NCBI GenBank assembly: GCA_018242105.1
Contig: JAFECP010000049.1
Span: forward strand, 7,885-52,962
Source of the DNA: Pseudomonadota bacterium
Lineage (GTDB): Bacteria > Pseudomonadota > Alphaproteobacteria > Micropepsales > Micropepsaceae
Direction of reading: 5' to 3'
DNA length: 45,078 bases
Part shown: piece by piece, positions 17,523-25,068 of the stretch
Numbering within the stretch: the stretch's first letter is position 1
Layout of the letters: every line of letters begins with the position of its first letter
Made by a program: the position numbers and the translations under genes
Notes under the pieces: generated by a model
The model's input: the letters and a program-made list of their open reading frames with translations, nothing else
Database searches by the model: none
What the model was told of the DNA's origin: nothing

Positions 17523-18215
17523 ATGACAAAGCATCGCAACCGCCTGCTCGCGGCGCTTCCAGCCGCCGATCTAAATCTGCTCGAAGCATATTTGCAGCCT
17601 ATACAGCTTGAAAAGCGGCGTGTGCTCGAAGCACCCAACAGGACGATCGATTACGTTTATTTCCCCGAGACGATGATCGCGTCCGTGGTTGCCGTCTGCG
17701 GCCGTGAGGAGCGCATCGAGATCGGTCTGATCGGCTGCGAGGGCATGACAGGAATGCCCGTCCTTATGGACGACCAAAGGACACCCCATTCCACCTACGT
17801 TCAGGTGGAGGGGGAGGCGCTGCGCGTGGAATCCGAGGCATTTCGCAAGCTGCTTGCGCAGAGCCCGAGCTTGCACAACCGGCTGCTGCGCTTTGGGCAG
17901 GTGTTCACCGCGCAGATCGCGCAAACCGCGCTGGCGAACGGCCGCGCCAAGCTGGAGCAGCGCCTGGCCCGCTGGATATTGATGGCGCACGACCGCACGG
18001 TCGCGGATGTCGTCACGATGACTCATGAGTTTTTGGCCGTGATGCTCGGTGTGCGCCGCGCCAGCGTCACCGTCGCGCTCGATGGTTTCGAGAAGAAAGG
18101 TGTGATCGAGGCGCGCCGCGGAAGCATCACCGTCGTCGATCGCAAAGCCATCGAACGGATGGCGGGACATTTCTATGGCGTGCCAGAAGCGGAATTCAAA
18201 CGGCTGATCGCATGA
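17523..18215 (+). CDS. Crp/Fnr-family transcriptional regulator
   Basis: A 230-aa protein with an N-terminal cyclic-nucleotide-binding-like beta barrel (about residues 10-130, including YVYFPETMIASVVAV and IEIGLIGCEGMTGMP) and a C-terminal winged helix (THEFLAVMLGVRRASVTVAL, then LDGFEKKGVIEARRG). This variant, with FPETM and IGREG-like segments, is the large Crp/Fnr subgroup that usually lacks the cAMP and Fe-S residues; no FNR-type N-terminal cysteines are present. ATG 17523 is preferred to the TTG-initiated longer frame at 17466. The gene overlaps the 69-aa ORF by 4 bp. The EcfG-like promoter upstream suggests stress control. Confidence 0.9.
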   Translation: MTKHRNRLLAALPAADLNLLEAYLQPIQLEKRRVLEAPNRTIDYVYFPETMIASVVAVCGREERIEIGLIGCEGMTGMPVLMDDQRTPHSTYVQVEGEALRVESEAFRKLLAQSPSLHNRLLRFGQVFTAQIAQTALANGRAKLEQRLARWILMAHDRTVADVVTMTHEFLAVMLGVRRASVTVALDGFEKKGVIEARRGSITVVDRKAIERMAGHFYGVPEAEFKRLIA

Positions 18216-18421
18216 CTGCCGGTTGCGAAGGCGAGGCTGCGATCCAGACTTATGAAATCCGCCTTCTGGCCGCCAACGGTAGCGTCGCCATGATTCACCT
18301 GACAGCTTGCAACAGCATCGAGGAAGCGTCGCACCGCGCACGGGCCATCGGCGGCATAACCTATGATCGCTACGAAATCTGGCGAGGCACGCACAAAGTG
18401 GCGGAGAGACATACCCCTTAA
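18212..18421 (+). CDS. Small hypothetical protein coupled to the Crp-like regulator
   Basis: A 69-aa ORF starting with an ATGA overlap on the Crp-like stop, which strongly suggests it is translated. The sequence has alternating beta-type hydrophobic stretches (QTYEIRLLAANGSVAMIHLTA), then a helix (NSIEEASHRARAIG) and a basic YEIWRGTHKVAER tail. I do not recognise a family. It has no signal peptide or membrane segment. It may modulate the regulator, but this rests only on gene position. Its TAA stop shares the tetranucleotide TTAA with the stop of the convergent methyltransferase gene. Confidence 0.65.
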   Translation: MTAGCEGEAAIQTYEIRLLAANGSVAMIHLTACNSIEEASHRARAIGGITYDRYEIWRGTHKVAERHTP

Positions 18422-19122
18422 ACACGCTCCGCCAGCGCCACCCAGTCCCAGGGCGGATTTGCACGAAGCTTCGGCGTGGGGCGCAGGCCTTCCTTCGACC
18501 AGGGATAAAAGGCTTTTCCGATCTTCTTCACCGAAAAGCCGGCGCAGGAAAAATCTTCCGACAACTCAGCCCGCGTAAAATGCTTCTGCAGCGCGCCGTC
18601 ATGATCGACCAGCCCATTGCAATGACCGCCGGGCTCTTCGCCAAGAAGCTTTCCGATCATCTGTTCCGCCTCCAGCGAGGCAACGACGACGAGCGCGTGC
18701 CCGCCGCGCTTGGTGACGGCGGCGATGCCATCCCACATCGCCTTGCGCTTGGCGGCGTTCGGCACGGTGATGACGTTCATGCAGACAGTCAGATCGGCGC
18801 GCGGGCCGATGCGCTTTCCCGCCGCTTCGACGCCGGCGGTATGCCAGGTGACGCCTGTCACCTTCGCGCAACGCTTCTTCGCCCGTGCGATGATGTCGGA
18901 GGCATATTCCACGCCCACGATCTCCGCGAAGCGATGGCCATATTGCAGGATGAAGGTTCCGATGCCACATCCCATGTCGACAAGCACGCCGCCCTGTCTG
19001 GGAATTTTCGCACGCGCGACGTAGCGCTTGATCTGGCCCGCGGTCTCTTCGCGAGAGATGTCGCAGACGTTTTTCTCAAATGTCCTGGCGAGCTTGTTCC
19101 ATTCCTTGCGATTCATGCGCAT
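18418..19122 (-). CDS. Class I SAM-dependent methyltransferase
   Basis: A 234-aa Rossmann-fold methyltransferase. Motif I is VLVDMGCGIGTFILQYG (about residues 46-62), the acidic residue that binds the SAM ribose follows in VGVEYASDII, and the post-I region is WHTAGVEAAG. The substrate is unknown. ATG 19122 and ATG 19116 are both possible; the second (MNRKEWNK) has GGGGA at a better distance. The gene begins about 63 bp downstream of an intrinsic terminator pointing the same way, so its transcript may depend on readthrough of the structured region at 19185-19478 or on a promoter in the short space after the terminator. Confidence 0.88.
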   Translation of the reverse strand: MRMNRKEWNKLARTFEKNVCDISREETAGQIKRYVARAKIPRQGGVLVDMGCGIGTFILQYGHRFAEIVGVEYASDIIARAKKRCAKVTGVTWHTAGVEAAGKRIGPRADLTVCMNVITVPNAAKRKAMWDGIAAVTKRGGHALVVVASLEAEQMIGKLLGEEPGGHCNGLVDHDGALQKHFTRAELSEDFSCAGFSVKKIGKAFYPWSKEGLRPTPKLRANPPWDWVALAERV

Positions 19123-19192
19123 CCCCGAATCGAACGCGCTACTGCGTCACGATTCGGTGCGGTGTCGCAAATATCGCGTGCGGGACAAAAGA

Positions 19193-19220
19193 AAGCCCCG
19201 CCTCGTGCGAGGCGGGGCTT
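19193..19220 (-). terminator. Strong intrinsic terminator on the minus strand
   Basis: A perfect 12-bp stem (AAGCCCCGCCTC/GAGGCGGGGCTT) with a four-base loop is followed on the - strand by TCTTTTGT, making a U-rich tail; on the + strand no such tail follows. It therefore ends transcripts coming from the right: either the PKHD hydroxylase/SDR message or a separate RNA from the 404-bp gap. It lies directly upstream of the methyltransferase gene. Confidence 0.8.
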
Positions 19221-19340
19221 CTGTCTGGGAAGCTGAACTTCCCGCTGCTTGTAAAAAGATTCGTGCGAGATCGCTCTCGCCTTTACGTCGTTTCAATTGT
19301 AAGGCGGCGGCCAGAATTGTCACATCCGACCCTAGCTCTG

Positions 19341-19385
19341 TCAAAGACAGAGCCCGGGGCTTATGCCCGGCGGAGTTTCTTCCAT
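19341..19385 (-). CDS. Possible 14-aa leader peptide
   Basis: A 15-codon frame (MEETPPGISPGLCL, stop TGA) lies inside the structured region. Its ATG is preceded at six bases by AGGGAGG (19392-19398), one of the best Shine-Dalgarno sequences in the window. The start codon falls within the 3' arm of the 10-bp long-range stem, and the frame covers the CCGGG hairpin and ends in the next hairpin. That arrangement would let a translating ribosome remodel the RNA. The peptide has three prolines and three glycines but no run of one amino acid typical of classical attenuators. Confidence 0.35.
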   Translation of the reverse strand: MEETPPGISPGLCL

Positions 19386-19526
19386 GCGGAACCTCCCTGT
19401 TGGGTTGGGCTCATTGCACGCATCGAAAGCACAATCCGGTTTCCACCGAAGACAGCGCTTTTCAGGTGCCGCATGGAAAGCTTCTGCCACGCGCGGAAGA
19501 GAGTCAATCGCGGAATCGCGCAACAA

Positions 19527-20414
19527 TCATACCGCGCGTTTCGCCTTGTCCTTCTCGTTGGCCGATTTCACTTCGCCGCGGATTTTCTCCCAATCGGAAT
19601 CGCCCAGCGCGGCGAGCGCCGCGAAGTTTCCGCCCGATGCCAGATGCATCGCGCCATCGATCGCGATGGTTTGCCCGGTGAGATAATCGCAACCGTCGCT
19701 CATCAGGAACACGGCAAGGTTCGCAAGCTCCGGCATTTCGCCGTTGCGGCCCATCGGAATGGAGTTTCGGGATTCGCCGCGATTGGCCGATTGCGGCGAC
19801 AAGCGATCCCACGCGCCCTTGGTCGGGAACGGCCCCGGCGCGATGGCATTCAAGCGGATTCCGTTCGGGCCCCATTCGGTCGCCAGCGATTTCGTCATGA
19901 TGTTGAGGCCAGCCTTCGACATGGCCGACGGCACGGTGAACGGACCGCCGTTCCAGATCCATGTCGTGAGTATCGAAATCACGCTGCCTTTGTTGCCGCC
20001 TTCGATCCAGCGCTTGCCGCAGGCGAGAGTGACGTAGAACGAGCCACGGAAAACAATATCGGCGATGGCATTGAAGCCGCGGGGCGAAAGATCTTTCGTG
20101 CGGCTGATGAAATTGCCCGCGGCGTTGTTCACAAGCCCGGTGAGCGGCCCGCCATCGGCCCAGATCTCCGCGACGACATCTTCCACCGCTTCGGGCACGC
20201 GAATGTCGAGCGCCTTGGCGACAACCTTCGATCCGGTTGCGCCGGAAATTCGCTTGGCGGTTTCTTCCAGCACTTGCAGCCGCCGTCCACAGATATAAAC
20301 CGCCGCGCCAAGCTGCGCATAGGCTTCGGCCATCACTTCGCCGAGTCCCGTGCCGCCGCCGGTGACGAGGATACGTTTGCCTTTGAGCAGATCTTTTTTG
20401 AACATCAATTCCAT
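19527..20414 (-). CDS. SDR oxidoreductase of the 2,4-dienoyl-CoA reductase type
   Basis: A 295-aa short-chain dehydrogenase with NADP-binding VTGGGTGLG (about residues 17-25) and LVNNAAGNF. The segment VPSAMSKAGLNIMTKSLATE and the following APGPFPTKGAW closely match mitochondrial/peroxisomal 2,4-dienoyl-CoA reductase, which reduces dienoyl-CoA in unsaturated fatty acid beta-oxidation. Ser163 and Lys167 correspond to the active-site Ser/Lys, but the residue aligned with the catalytic tyrosine is Trp152 (TTWIWNGG). The TAG stop of the upstream PKHD hydroxylase gene forms part of this gene's ribosome site (TAGGAG), so the two are coupled. Function may be altered by the substitution. Confidence 0.86.
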   Translation of the reverse strand: MELMFKKDLLKGKRILVTGGGTGLGEVMAEAYAQLGAAVYICGRRLQVLEETAKRISGATGSKVVAKALDIRVPEAVEDVVAEIWADGGPLTGLVNNAAGNFISRTKDLSPRGFNAIADIVFRGSFYVTLACGKRWIEGGNKGSVISILTTWIWNGGPFTVPSAMSKAGLNIMTKSLATEWGPNGIRLNAIAPGPFPTKGAWDRLSPQSANRGESRNSIPMGRNGEMPELANLAVFLMSDGCDYLTGQTIAIDGAMHLASGGNFAALAALGDSDWEKIRGEVKSANEKDKAKRAV

Positions 20415-20423
20415 GGCGAACTC

Positions 20424-21086
20424 CTATTTGGCCCAGATGCGGTGAAGGCTGTTGCTGACATATTGCAGCCTTGTCCGGTTTTCCCAATCCATTTTCAGCC
20501 CTTCGAGCGCGTAAACTTCGTTGAGCGTGTAAAGAAGCTCGCGCTGGACGTGATCGGGAATGACGCTTTCCATGAAAGTGAAGAAGGCAAGGCGCTCCCC
20601 GCGCGTGACCGGCGCCACTTCATGCAAAGTATTGGAAGGATAGACGATCATCTCGCCCGGATTGCCCTTGATGGTCACTGTTTCCGTGCCGAGATGGATG
20701 CGCAGCTCGCCGCCGTCATAAGCCGCCGGGTCGCCGACGAAGAGCGTTGCCGACACGTCGGAACGCATCGGTCCGGTCGGCAGCGGCAGGAAGGCGGCGT
20801 CGGAATGCGCGCCATAGGTCATGCCTGGCTCGTAGCGTGACAGCAGCGGCGTGGCGATGCGCTTGGGGAAGGCGAAATTGCGCACCTCTTCGTTGCCCGC
20901 GATGGCCGCCCCGGCGATCTGCGACGCCTTCTGCGCCTCAGCGCCGGTCATATCGGCCTGCAGATTCTTCTTGGCAGTGTTGTGCGGATTGGAGGCGCGC
21001 CCATCCATGAAGCGGACGGCGCGGGCCAGTTGGCGCACCTGATCCACCTCGGCGGGCGAAAGCACATTCTTCACAAGCAAAAACAT
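20424..21086 (-). CDS. PKHD-type Fe(II)/2-oxoglutarate hydroxylase (YbiX/PiuC-like)
   Basis: A 220-aa prolyl-4-hydroxylase-like dioxygenase. Iron ligands are visible in TYGAHSDAAFLP (H-x-D) and NTLHEVAPVTRGERLAFF (distal histidine, with arginine for 2-oxoglutarate). The N terminus MFLLVKNVLSPAEVDQVRQL is typical of the PKHD-type hydroxylases often found next to TonB-dependent iron receptors; none is present here. ATG 21086 is chosen over the longer frame. It is followed after 9 bp by the dienoyl-CoA reductase-like SDR. The natural substrate of the family is not established. Confidence 0.9.
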   Translation of the reverse strand: MFLLVKNVLSPAEVDQVRQLARAVRFMDGRASNPHNTAKKNLQADMTGAEAQKASQIAGAAIAGNEEVRNFAFPKRIATPLLSRYEPGMTYGAHSDAAFLPLPTGPMRSDVSATLFVGDPAAYDGGELRIHLGTETVTIKGNPGEMIVYPSNTLHEVAPVTRGERLAFFTFMESVIPDHVQRELLYTLNEVYALEGLKMDWENRTRLQYVSNSLHRIWAK

Positions 21087-21168
21087 GAAAGGACCTTTGG
21101 GCTTCGGCGGCGGCAACCTAGCAAAAGCATGTTGGCTTTGCAGAGGCGTGTTCTGCTAATGTTCGCCC

Positions 21169-23649
21169 ATGCTCCAACCGGTTTTTCCTGCCCCTGCGTT
21201 GCCCGCAGTTTTCGCAGATTGGTTCGCGGCGCGCGGCTGGGCGCCCCGTCCGCACCAGCTCGCGTTGATCGCGCATGCGCAGGCGGGCGAATCCGCGTTG
21301 CTGATCGCGCCGACGGGCGGCGGCAAGACCTTGGCGGGATTTCTGCCCAGCCTGATTGACCTTGCGGCAACGCCCAAGCGCGCGCGCAAGCCGGCGCTGC
21401 ACACGCTCTATATCTCACCGCTGAAAGCACTCGCGGTGGATGTGGCTCGCAATCTCGAAACGCCGGTGGCGGAGATGAGCCTGCCCATCCGCGTGGAAAC
21501 GCGCACCGGCGACACGCCGCCTGGCCGCCGCCAGCGCCAGAAATATTCGCCGCCGGACATTCTGCTCACCACGCCGGAGCAGTTCGCGCTGCTGCTGTCC
21601 TCAAGAGACGCCAGGCGGTTCTTCGAGAATGTGCAGGCCGTGGTGCTGGATGAACTTCACGCCATGCACAATTCCAAGCGCGGCGATCTGCTGTCGCTCG
21701 GGCTGGCGCGTTTGCAGGAACTCGCGCCAAAGCATCGCCGCATCGGATTGTCGGCCACGGTTGCCGATCCCAAGCCGTTGCAACGCTATCTCGTGCCGCA
21801 GCCGATGAGCGGCGAGGCGCTGTCGGCGCTGGTCATCGGCAAGCCCGGCGCCAATCCAAAGATTTCCATTCTCGCGTCGGAATCCTATGTGCCATGGGCG
21901 GGCCATCTGGCGCGCCACACCATGCCGGAGATCCTGGCGGCGATGAAACGCGCGACGACGACGCTGGTATTCGTCAACACGCGCAGCCAGGCCGAGCGCA
22001 CCTTTCAGGAACTGTGGCGCATCAACGACGACAATCTGCCGATCGCGCTGCATCATGGCTCGCTTGCGCCGGAACAGCGCCGCAAGGTGGAAGCGGCGAT
22101 GACGCGCGGCGCGCTGCGCGGCGTGGTCTGCACCTCGACGCTCGATCTGGGTATCGACTGGGGCGCGGTGGATCAGGTGATCTGCGTCGGCGCGCCCAAG
22201 GGCGCCGCGCGTCTGGTGCAGCGCATCGGCCGCGCCAATCACCGGCTGGATGAGCCATCCAACGCGATGCTGGTGCCCTCCAACCGCTTTGAAGTGCTGG
22301 AATGCGAAGCCGCGCGCGATGCGGTGCTGGCGGGTGAGCTGGATGGCGAACCGCTGCGGCAAGGCGGCATGGATGTTCTGACGCAACACATTCTTGGCGC
22401 TGCTTGCTCGGCGCCGTTCGACGCGGATGCGTTGTTCAAGGACGTGAAATCCGCGTCGCCCTATCGCAATCTGTCTCGAACGGATTTCGATGCTGCCGTG
22501 GATTTCGTCGCCACGGGCGGATATGCGCTCAAGCGCTATGATCGTTATGCGAAGCTGCGCAAAACGCCGGAGGGCTTGTGGCGCGTGGCCCATCCGCGCA
22601 TCGCGCAGCAATACCGGCTCAATGTCGGCGTCATCATCGAAGACCCGATGATCGACATCCGCCTGCAATCCAAAGGCCGCCCCACCGGCGCGGGCGGGCG
22701 CGTGCTCGGCAAGTTGGAAGAGTATTTTGTGGAGAATCTGACACCCGGCGATACTTTCGTCTTCAGCGGCGACGTTCTTCGCTTCGAAGGCATTCACGAA
22801 AATGCGGCGTTCGTCACGCGCACCAACGATCCTGAGGCGCAGATCCCATCCTACAATGGCGGCAAGTTCCCGCTTTCGACATTTCTTGCCATGCGCGTGC
22901 GCGAGATGCTCTCCGATCCGCGCCAGTGGAAACGCCTGCCGCATCCGGTGGGCGAATGGCTGGAGATCCAGCAGTTGCGATCGAAGATTCCCGATTCCAG
23001 CGAATTGCTGGTCGAAACTTTTCCGCGCGGATCGAAGAATTATCTCGTCTGTTATCCTTTCGAAGGCCGTCTCGCGCACCAGACCTTGGGTATGTTGATC
23101 ACGCGCCGGCTGGAGCGTCTGCGCATGCGGCCGCTCGGTTTCGTCGCCAATGAATATGCGCTGGCCGTCTGGGCTCTGCGTGATATGAGCGGCGTGGATA
23201 TGGACGCGCTGTTCTCCGAAGACATGTTGGGCGACGATCTGGATGCGTGGCTCGCGGAATCCGCGCTCTACAAGCGCACCTTCCGCAACTGTGCGATCGT
23301 CTCGGGACTGATCGAGCGGCGCGGGATCGGCACCGAGAAGACCGGGCGGCAGGTCACGTTCTCCTCCGATCTGATATATGACGTTCTGCGCGAACACGAA
23401 CCGGATCACATACTCCTGCGCGCAACCTATGAAGATGCGGCGACCGGGCTTCTCGACATAGGCCGCCTCTCCGGCGCATTGACCCGCGTGAAGGGCAATA
23501 TCACCGCGCGTGCGCTGGAGCGTGTGTCGCCGCTGGCTGTTCCCGCGCTTTTGGAAATCTCCAAGGAAATGGTGGCGGGCGAAGCGCACGAAGATATCCT
23601 GCACGAAGCCGAAGAATCGCTGGTGGCGGAGGCCATGGCCGTTGATTGA
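21169..23649 (+). CDS. Lhr-like ligase-associated DEXH-box helicase
   Basis: An 826-aa superfamily 2 helicase of the Lhr-related type found with bacterial ATP-dependent DNA ligases. Walker A is APTGGGKT (residues 47-54), the DEXH box is DELH (about 160), motif III is LSATVADP, and the second RecA domain contains VFVNTRSQAERTFQEL and TSTLDLGIDWGAVDQVI with RIGRANHR as motif VI. A long C-terminal Lhr-type domain follows. Length matches the family (about 820 aa). The PdeM nuclease gene overlaps its 3' end by 8 bp. The ligase and exonuclease genes that usually complete this DNA-repair cassette are absent from the window. Confidence 0.94.
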   Translation: MLQPVFPAPALPAVFADWFAARGWAPRPHQLALIAHAQAGESALLIAPTGGGKTLAGFLPSLIDLAATPKRARKPALHTLYISPLKALAVDVARNLETPVAEMSLPIRVETRTGDTPPGRRQRQKYSPPDILLTTPEQFALLLSSRDARRFFENVQAVVLDELHAMHNSKRGDLLSLGLARLQELAPKHRRIGLSATVADPKPLQRYLVPQPMSGEALSALVIGKPGANPKISILASESYVPWAGHLARHTMPEILAAMKRATTTLVFVNTRSQAERTFQELWRINDDNLPIALHHGSLAPEQRRKVEAAMTRGALRGVVCTSTLDLGIDWGAVDQVICVGAPKGAARLVQRIGRANHRLDEPSNAMLVPSNRFEVLECEAARDAVLAGELDGEPLRQGGMDVLTQHILGAACSAPFDADALFKDVKSASPYRNLSRTDFDAAVDFVATGGYALKRYDRYAKLRKTPEGLWRVAHPRIAQQYRLNVGVIIEDPMIDIRLQSKGRPTGAGGRVLGKLEEYFVENLTPGDTFVFSGDVLRFEGIHENAAFVTRTNDPEAQIPSYNGGKFPLSTFLAMRVREMLSDPRQWKRLPHPVGEWLEIQQLRSKIPDSSELLVETFPRGSKNYLVCYPFEGRLAHQTLGMLITRRLERLRMRPLGFVANEYALAVWALRDMSGVDMDALFSEDMLGDDLDAWLAESALYKRTFRNCAIVSGLIERRGIGTEKTGRQVTFSSDLIYDVLREHEPDHILLRATYEDAATGLLDIGRLSGALTRVKGNITARALERVSPLAVPALLEISKEMVAGEAHEDILHEAEESLVAEAMAVD

Positions 23650-24304
23650 GAAGCGCATCGACGTGAATGGCGAGGAATTGGTGCTCGACAGTTCTGGCGC
23701 ACTATGGTGGCCGCGTGAGCGCATGCTCGTCTTCGCGGACATGCATTTCGAAAAGGGATCTTTCTACGCCTTCAGCGGTCAGATGCTGCCACCTTACGAT
23801 ACCCGCACAACACTGCGCCGCGTCAGCGCGGCGTTCGACTTCTACAAGCCTGCGCTCGCCATGGCGCTGGGCGATTCTTTCCACGACCGGGACGCCCACA
23901 ACCGGCTGGACGAGTTCGAGCGCGCGCAGCTTGCCGATCTTGGAACGCGCGCGGACTGGATCTGGATTTCGGGCAATCACGATCCAGCGCTGCCCGAATG
24001 GGTGCCCGGGCGCATCGCGGACGAGGTCGCCATCGGCAATTTGGTCTTCCGGCATGAGCCGTCCGGCTATATCGGGCGCGGCGAGATCGCGGGGCATCTG
24101 CATCCCTGCAAGACCGTGAACCGGCGTGGTCAGAGCCTGCGGCGGCGCTGTTTTGCTTCCGACGGATTACGCCTGGTGATGCCATCCTTCGGCGCTTACA
24201 CCGGCGGCCTCGACGTGCGTGACGCCGCCTTGCGCTCGCTCTTTCCGAGGGATTTTCTAGCCTATGTCCTGGGCCGCGCGCGCGTTTATGCGGTGGCTGC
24301 TTAG
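23642..24304 (+). CDS. pdeM: Ligase-associated DNA damage response endonuclease PdeM (metallophosphoesterase)
   Basis: A 220-aa calcineurin-like phosphoesterase. The metal motifs are LVFADMHFEKG, ALGDSFHD, ISGNHDPALP and IAGHLHPCKT in the right order. PdeM partners the Lhr-like helicase in a DNA-repair cassette. I place the start at TTG 23642, which has GGAGG nine bases upstream and overlaps the helicase stop by 8 bp; GTG 23663 is the alternative. A longer frame from 23510 gives an arginine/tryptophan-rich N terminus that is only the helicase read in another frame. Its TAG stop shares TTAG with the convergent gene. Confidence 0.92.
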   Translation: MIEKRIDVNGEELVLDSSGALWWPRERMLVFADMHFEKGSFYAFSGQMLPPYDTRTTLRRVSAAFDFYKPALAMALGDSFHDRDAHNRLDEFERAQLADLGTRADWIWISGNHDPALPEWVPGRIADEVAIGNLVFRHEPSGYIGRGEIAGHLHPCKTVNRRGQSLRRRCFASDGLRLVMPSFGAYTGGLDVRDAALRSLFPRDFLAYVLGRARVYAVAA

Positions 24305-25068
24305 GCCCGCCGGAAGATCAGCGACGACAGCCAGCCTAGAAGCATCGCCATGATGACGGTGGCCACGCCATAGGCGAACGCATCGTTATGCGCGAAACTG
24401 AACAGGCGCCGCTCCAATCCGATCTGATCGACGAAGAGCGGCGTGGATTGCGCCGCCATCACCACGCCATCCTTGAAGAGATAGACTTCCGCCGTGTATT
24501 GCCCGCGCGGCGCGCTCGCCGGCACCGGCACATGCACGCGGAACAGCGAATAGCTCAGGAACTCCACACCTGCCGGCGCTTCGGTGAAGAGGTGCCCGCG
24601 CACACGCTCGCGCACGACCGCCTGCCGGAATTGCTCCGCCCTGGCCGGATTGTGCGTGCTCGCGCGCTCGGGTTTCACATAATCGAGGCCGATCTGATAG
24701 CGGCCCAATGTCTGCGCCGGTGCGATCTTGTCCAGCGGGCGGGTGCTAGCGACGTAGTAATAGGCCGGCATGCCCGTGAGCGTGATCTCGCGATTGTTGA
24801 TCCAGATGCCGGCGATGCGCTGCTTGCGGCGCACGTCCATCTTCGCGGTAGGGCCACGCACCACAACCACCACATCGCGATGGCCGGTTTCGCTGTCCTC
24901 CTCCGTATCGGCGCTTTGCTCGATGGCGCCAAATACGACGAGGTCGGAGCCGGTATAATTCGATGTGATCTGGATCTGGTCCTGCGACAGACCCGAGACC
25001 AGATTCTCGGCAGCCGCCGCAGCCGGCATCAGCGCGAGAAAAATGGCGATCAGAGCAGCACGCATCAT
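24301..25068 (-). CDS. TIGR02186 family membrane-anchored exported protein
   Basis: A 255-aa protein with an N-terminal signal peptide (MMRAALIAIFLALMPAAAAA), a long beta-rich exported region (NYTGSDLVVFGAIEQ, DVVVVVRGPTAKMDVRRKQR, WINN) and a single C-terminal membrane helix (YGVATVIMAMLLGWLSSLIF). This matches the TIGR02186 family, whose genes regularly sit next to TauE/SafE (TSUP) transporters, as here: it overlaps the TSUP gene by 4 bp. The pair probably forms a sulfur-compound export unit, which is inference. A longer frame to 25992 runs through the TSUP gene in the wrong register. Confidence 0.88.
   Translation of the reverse strand: MMRAALIAIFLALMPAAAAAENLVSGLSQDQIQITSNYTGSDLVVFGAIEQSADTEEDSETGHRDVVVVVRGPTAKMDVRRKQRIAGIWINNREITLTGMPAYYYVASTRPLDKIAPAQTLGRYQIGLDYVKPERASTHNPARAEQFRQAVVRERVRGHLFTEAPAGVEFLSYSLFRVHVPVPASAPRGQYTAEVYLFKDGVVMAAQSTPLFVDQIGLERRLFSFAHNDAFAYGVATVIMAMLLGWLSSLIFRRA

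Larger units (their letters stand above)
19185..19478 (-). ncRNA. Candidate structured leader RNA or sRNA ending in an intrinsic terminator
   Basis: Read on the - strand, this gap forms an unusual series of pairings. A 10-bp long-range stem, TTCCATGCGG at 19478-19469 with CCGCATGGAA at 19389-19380, comes first. It is followed by CCGGG/CCCGG (19370-19354), an 8-bp stem with a TTT loop (19353-19335), an imperfect GCCTTAC/GTAAAGGC stem (19305-19279), a GCGAGA/TCTCGC stem with a GCGA tetraloop (19280-19265), a GGGAAG/CTTCCC stem (19243-19227) and the 12-bp terminator at 19220-19193. Adjacent stems at 19279-19280 compete for two bases. I do not recognise an Rfam family: no tmRNA tag, SRP, RNase P or 6S signature is evident. 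The 5' end is only estimated, and no folding program was run. Confidence 0.42.

Noticed and set aside
19147-19344. 65-aa minus-strand frame (TTG start, or GTG inside it) through the structured gap
   Set aside because: It reads straight through the terminator stem and ends beyond it, so most of its 3' part would not be transcribed. A short real peptide in its first part is not excluded but has no independent support.
19185-19478. Interpretation of the structured gap as tmRNA, 6S, SRP or RNase P RNA
   Set aside because: The ORF does not end in the alanine-rich tag of tmRNA, no GGTTCGAATCC-type T arm or CCA end is present, no SRP GGAAG-type tetraloop domain or RNase P core was seen, and the neighbours do not match the usual 6S location.
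19080-20840. 586-aa plus-strand frame across the gap and the SDR gene
   Set aside because: It runs antisense to the clear dienoyl-CoA reductase-type and PKHD genes and through the terminator hairpin, and its sequence has no recognisable domain.
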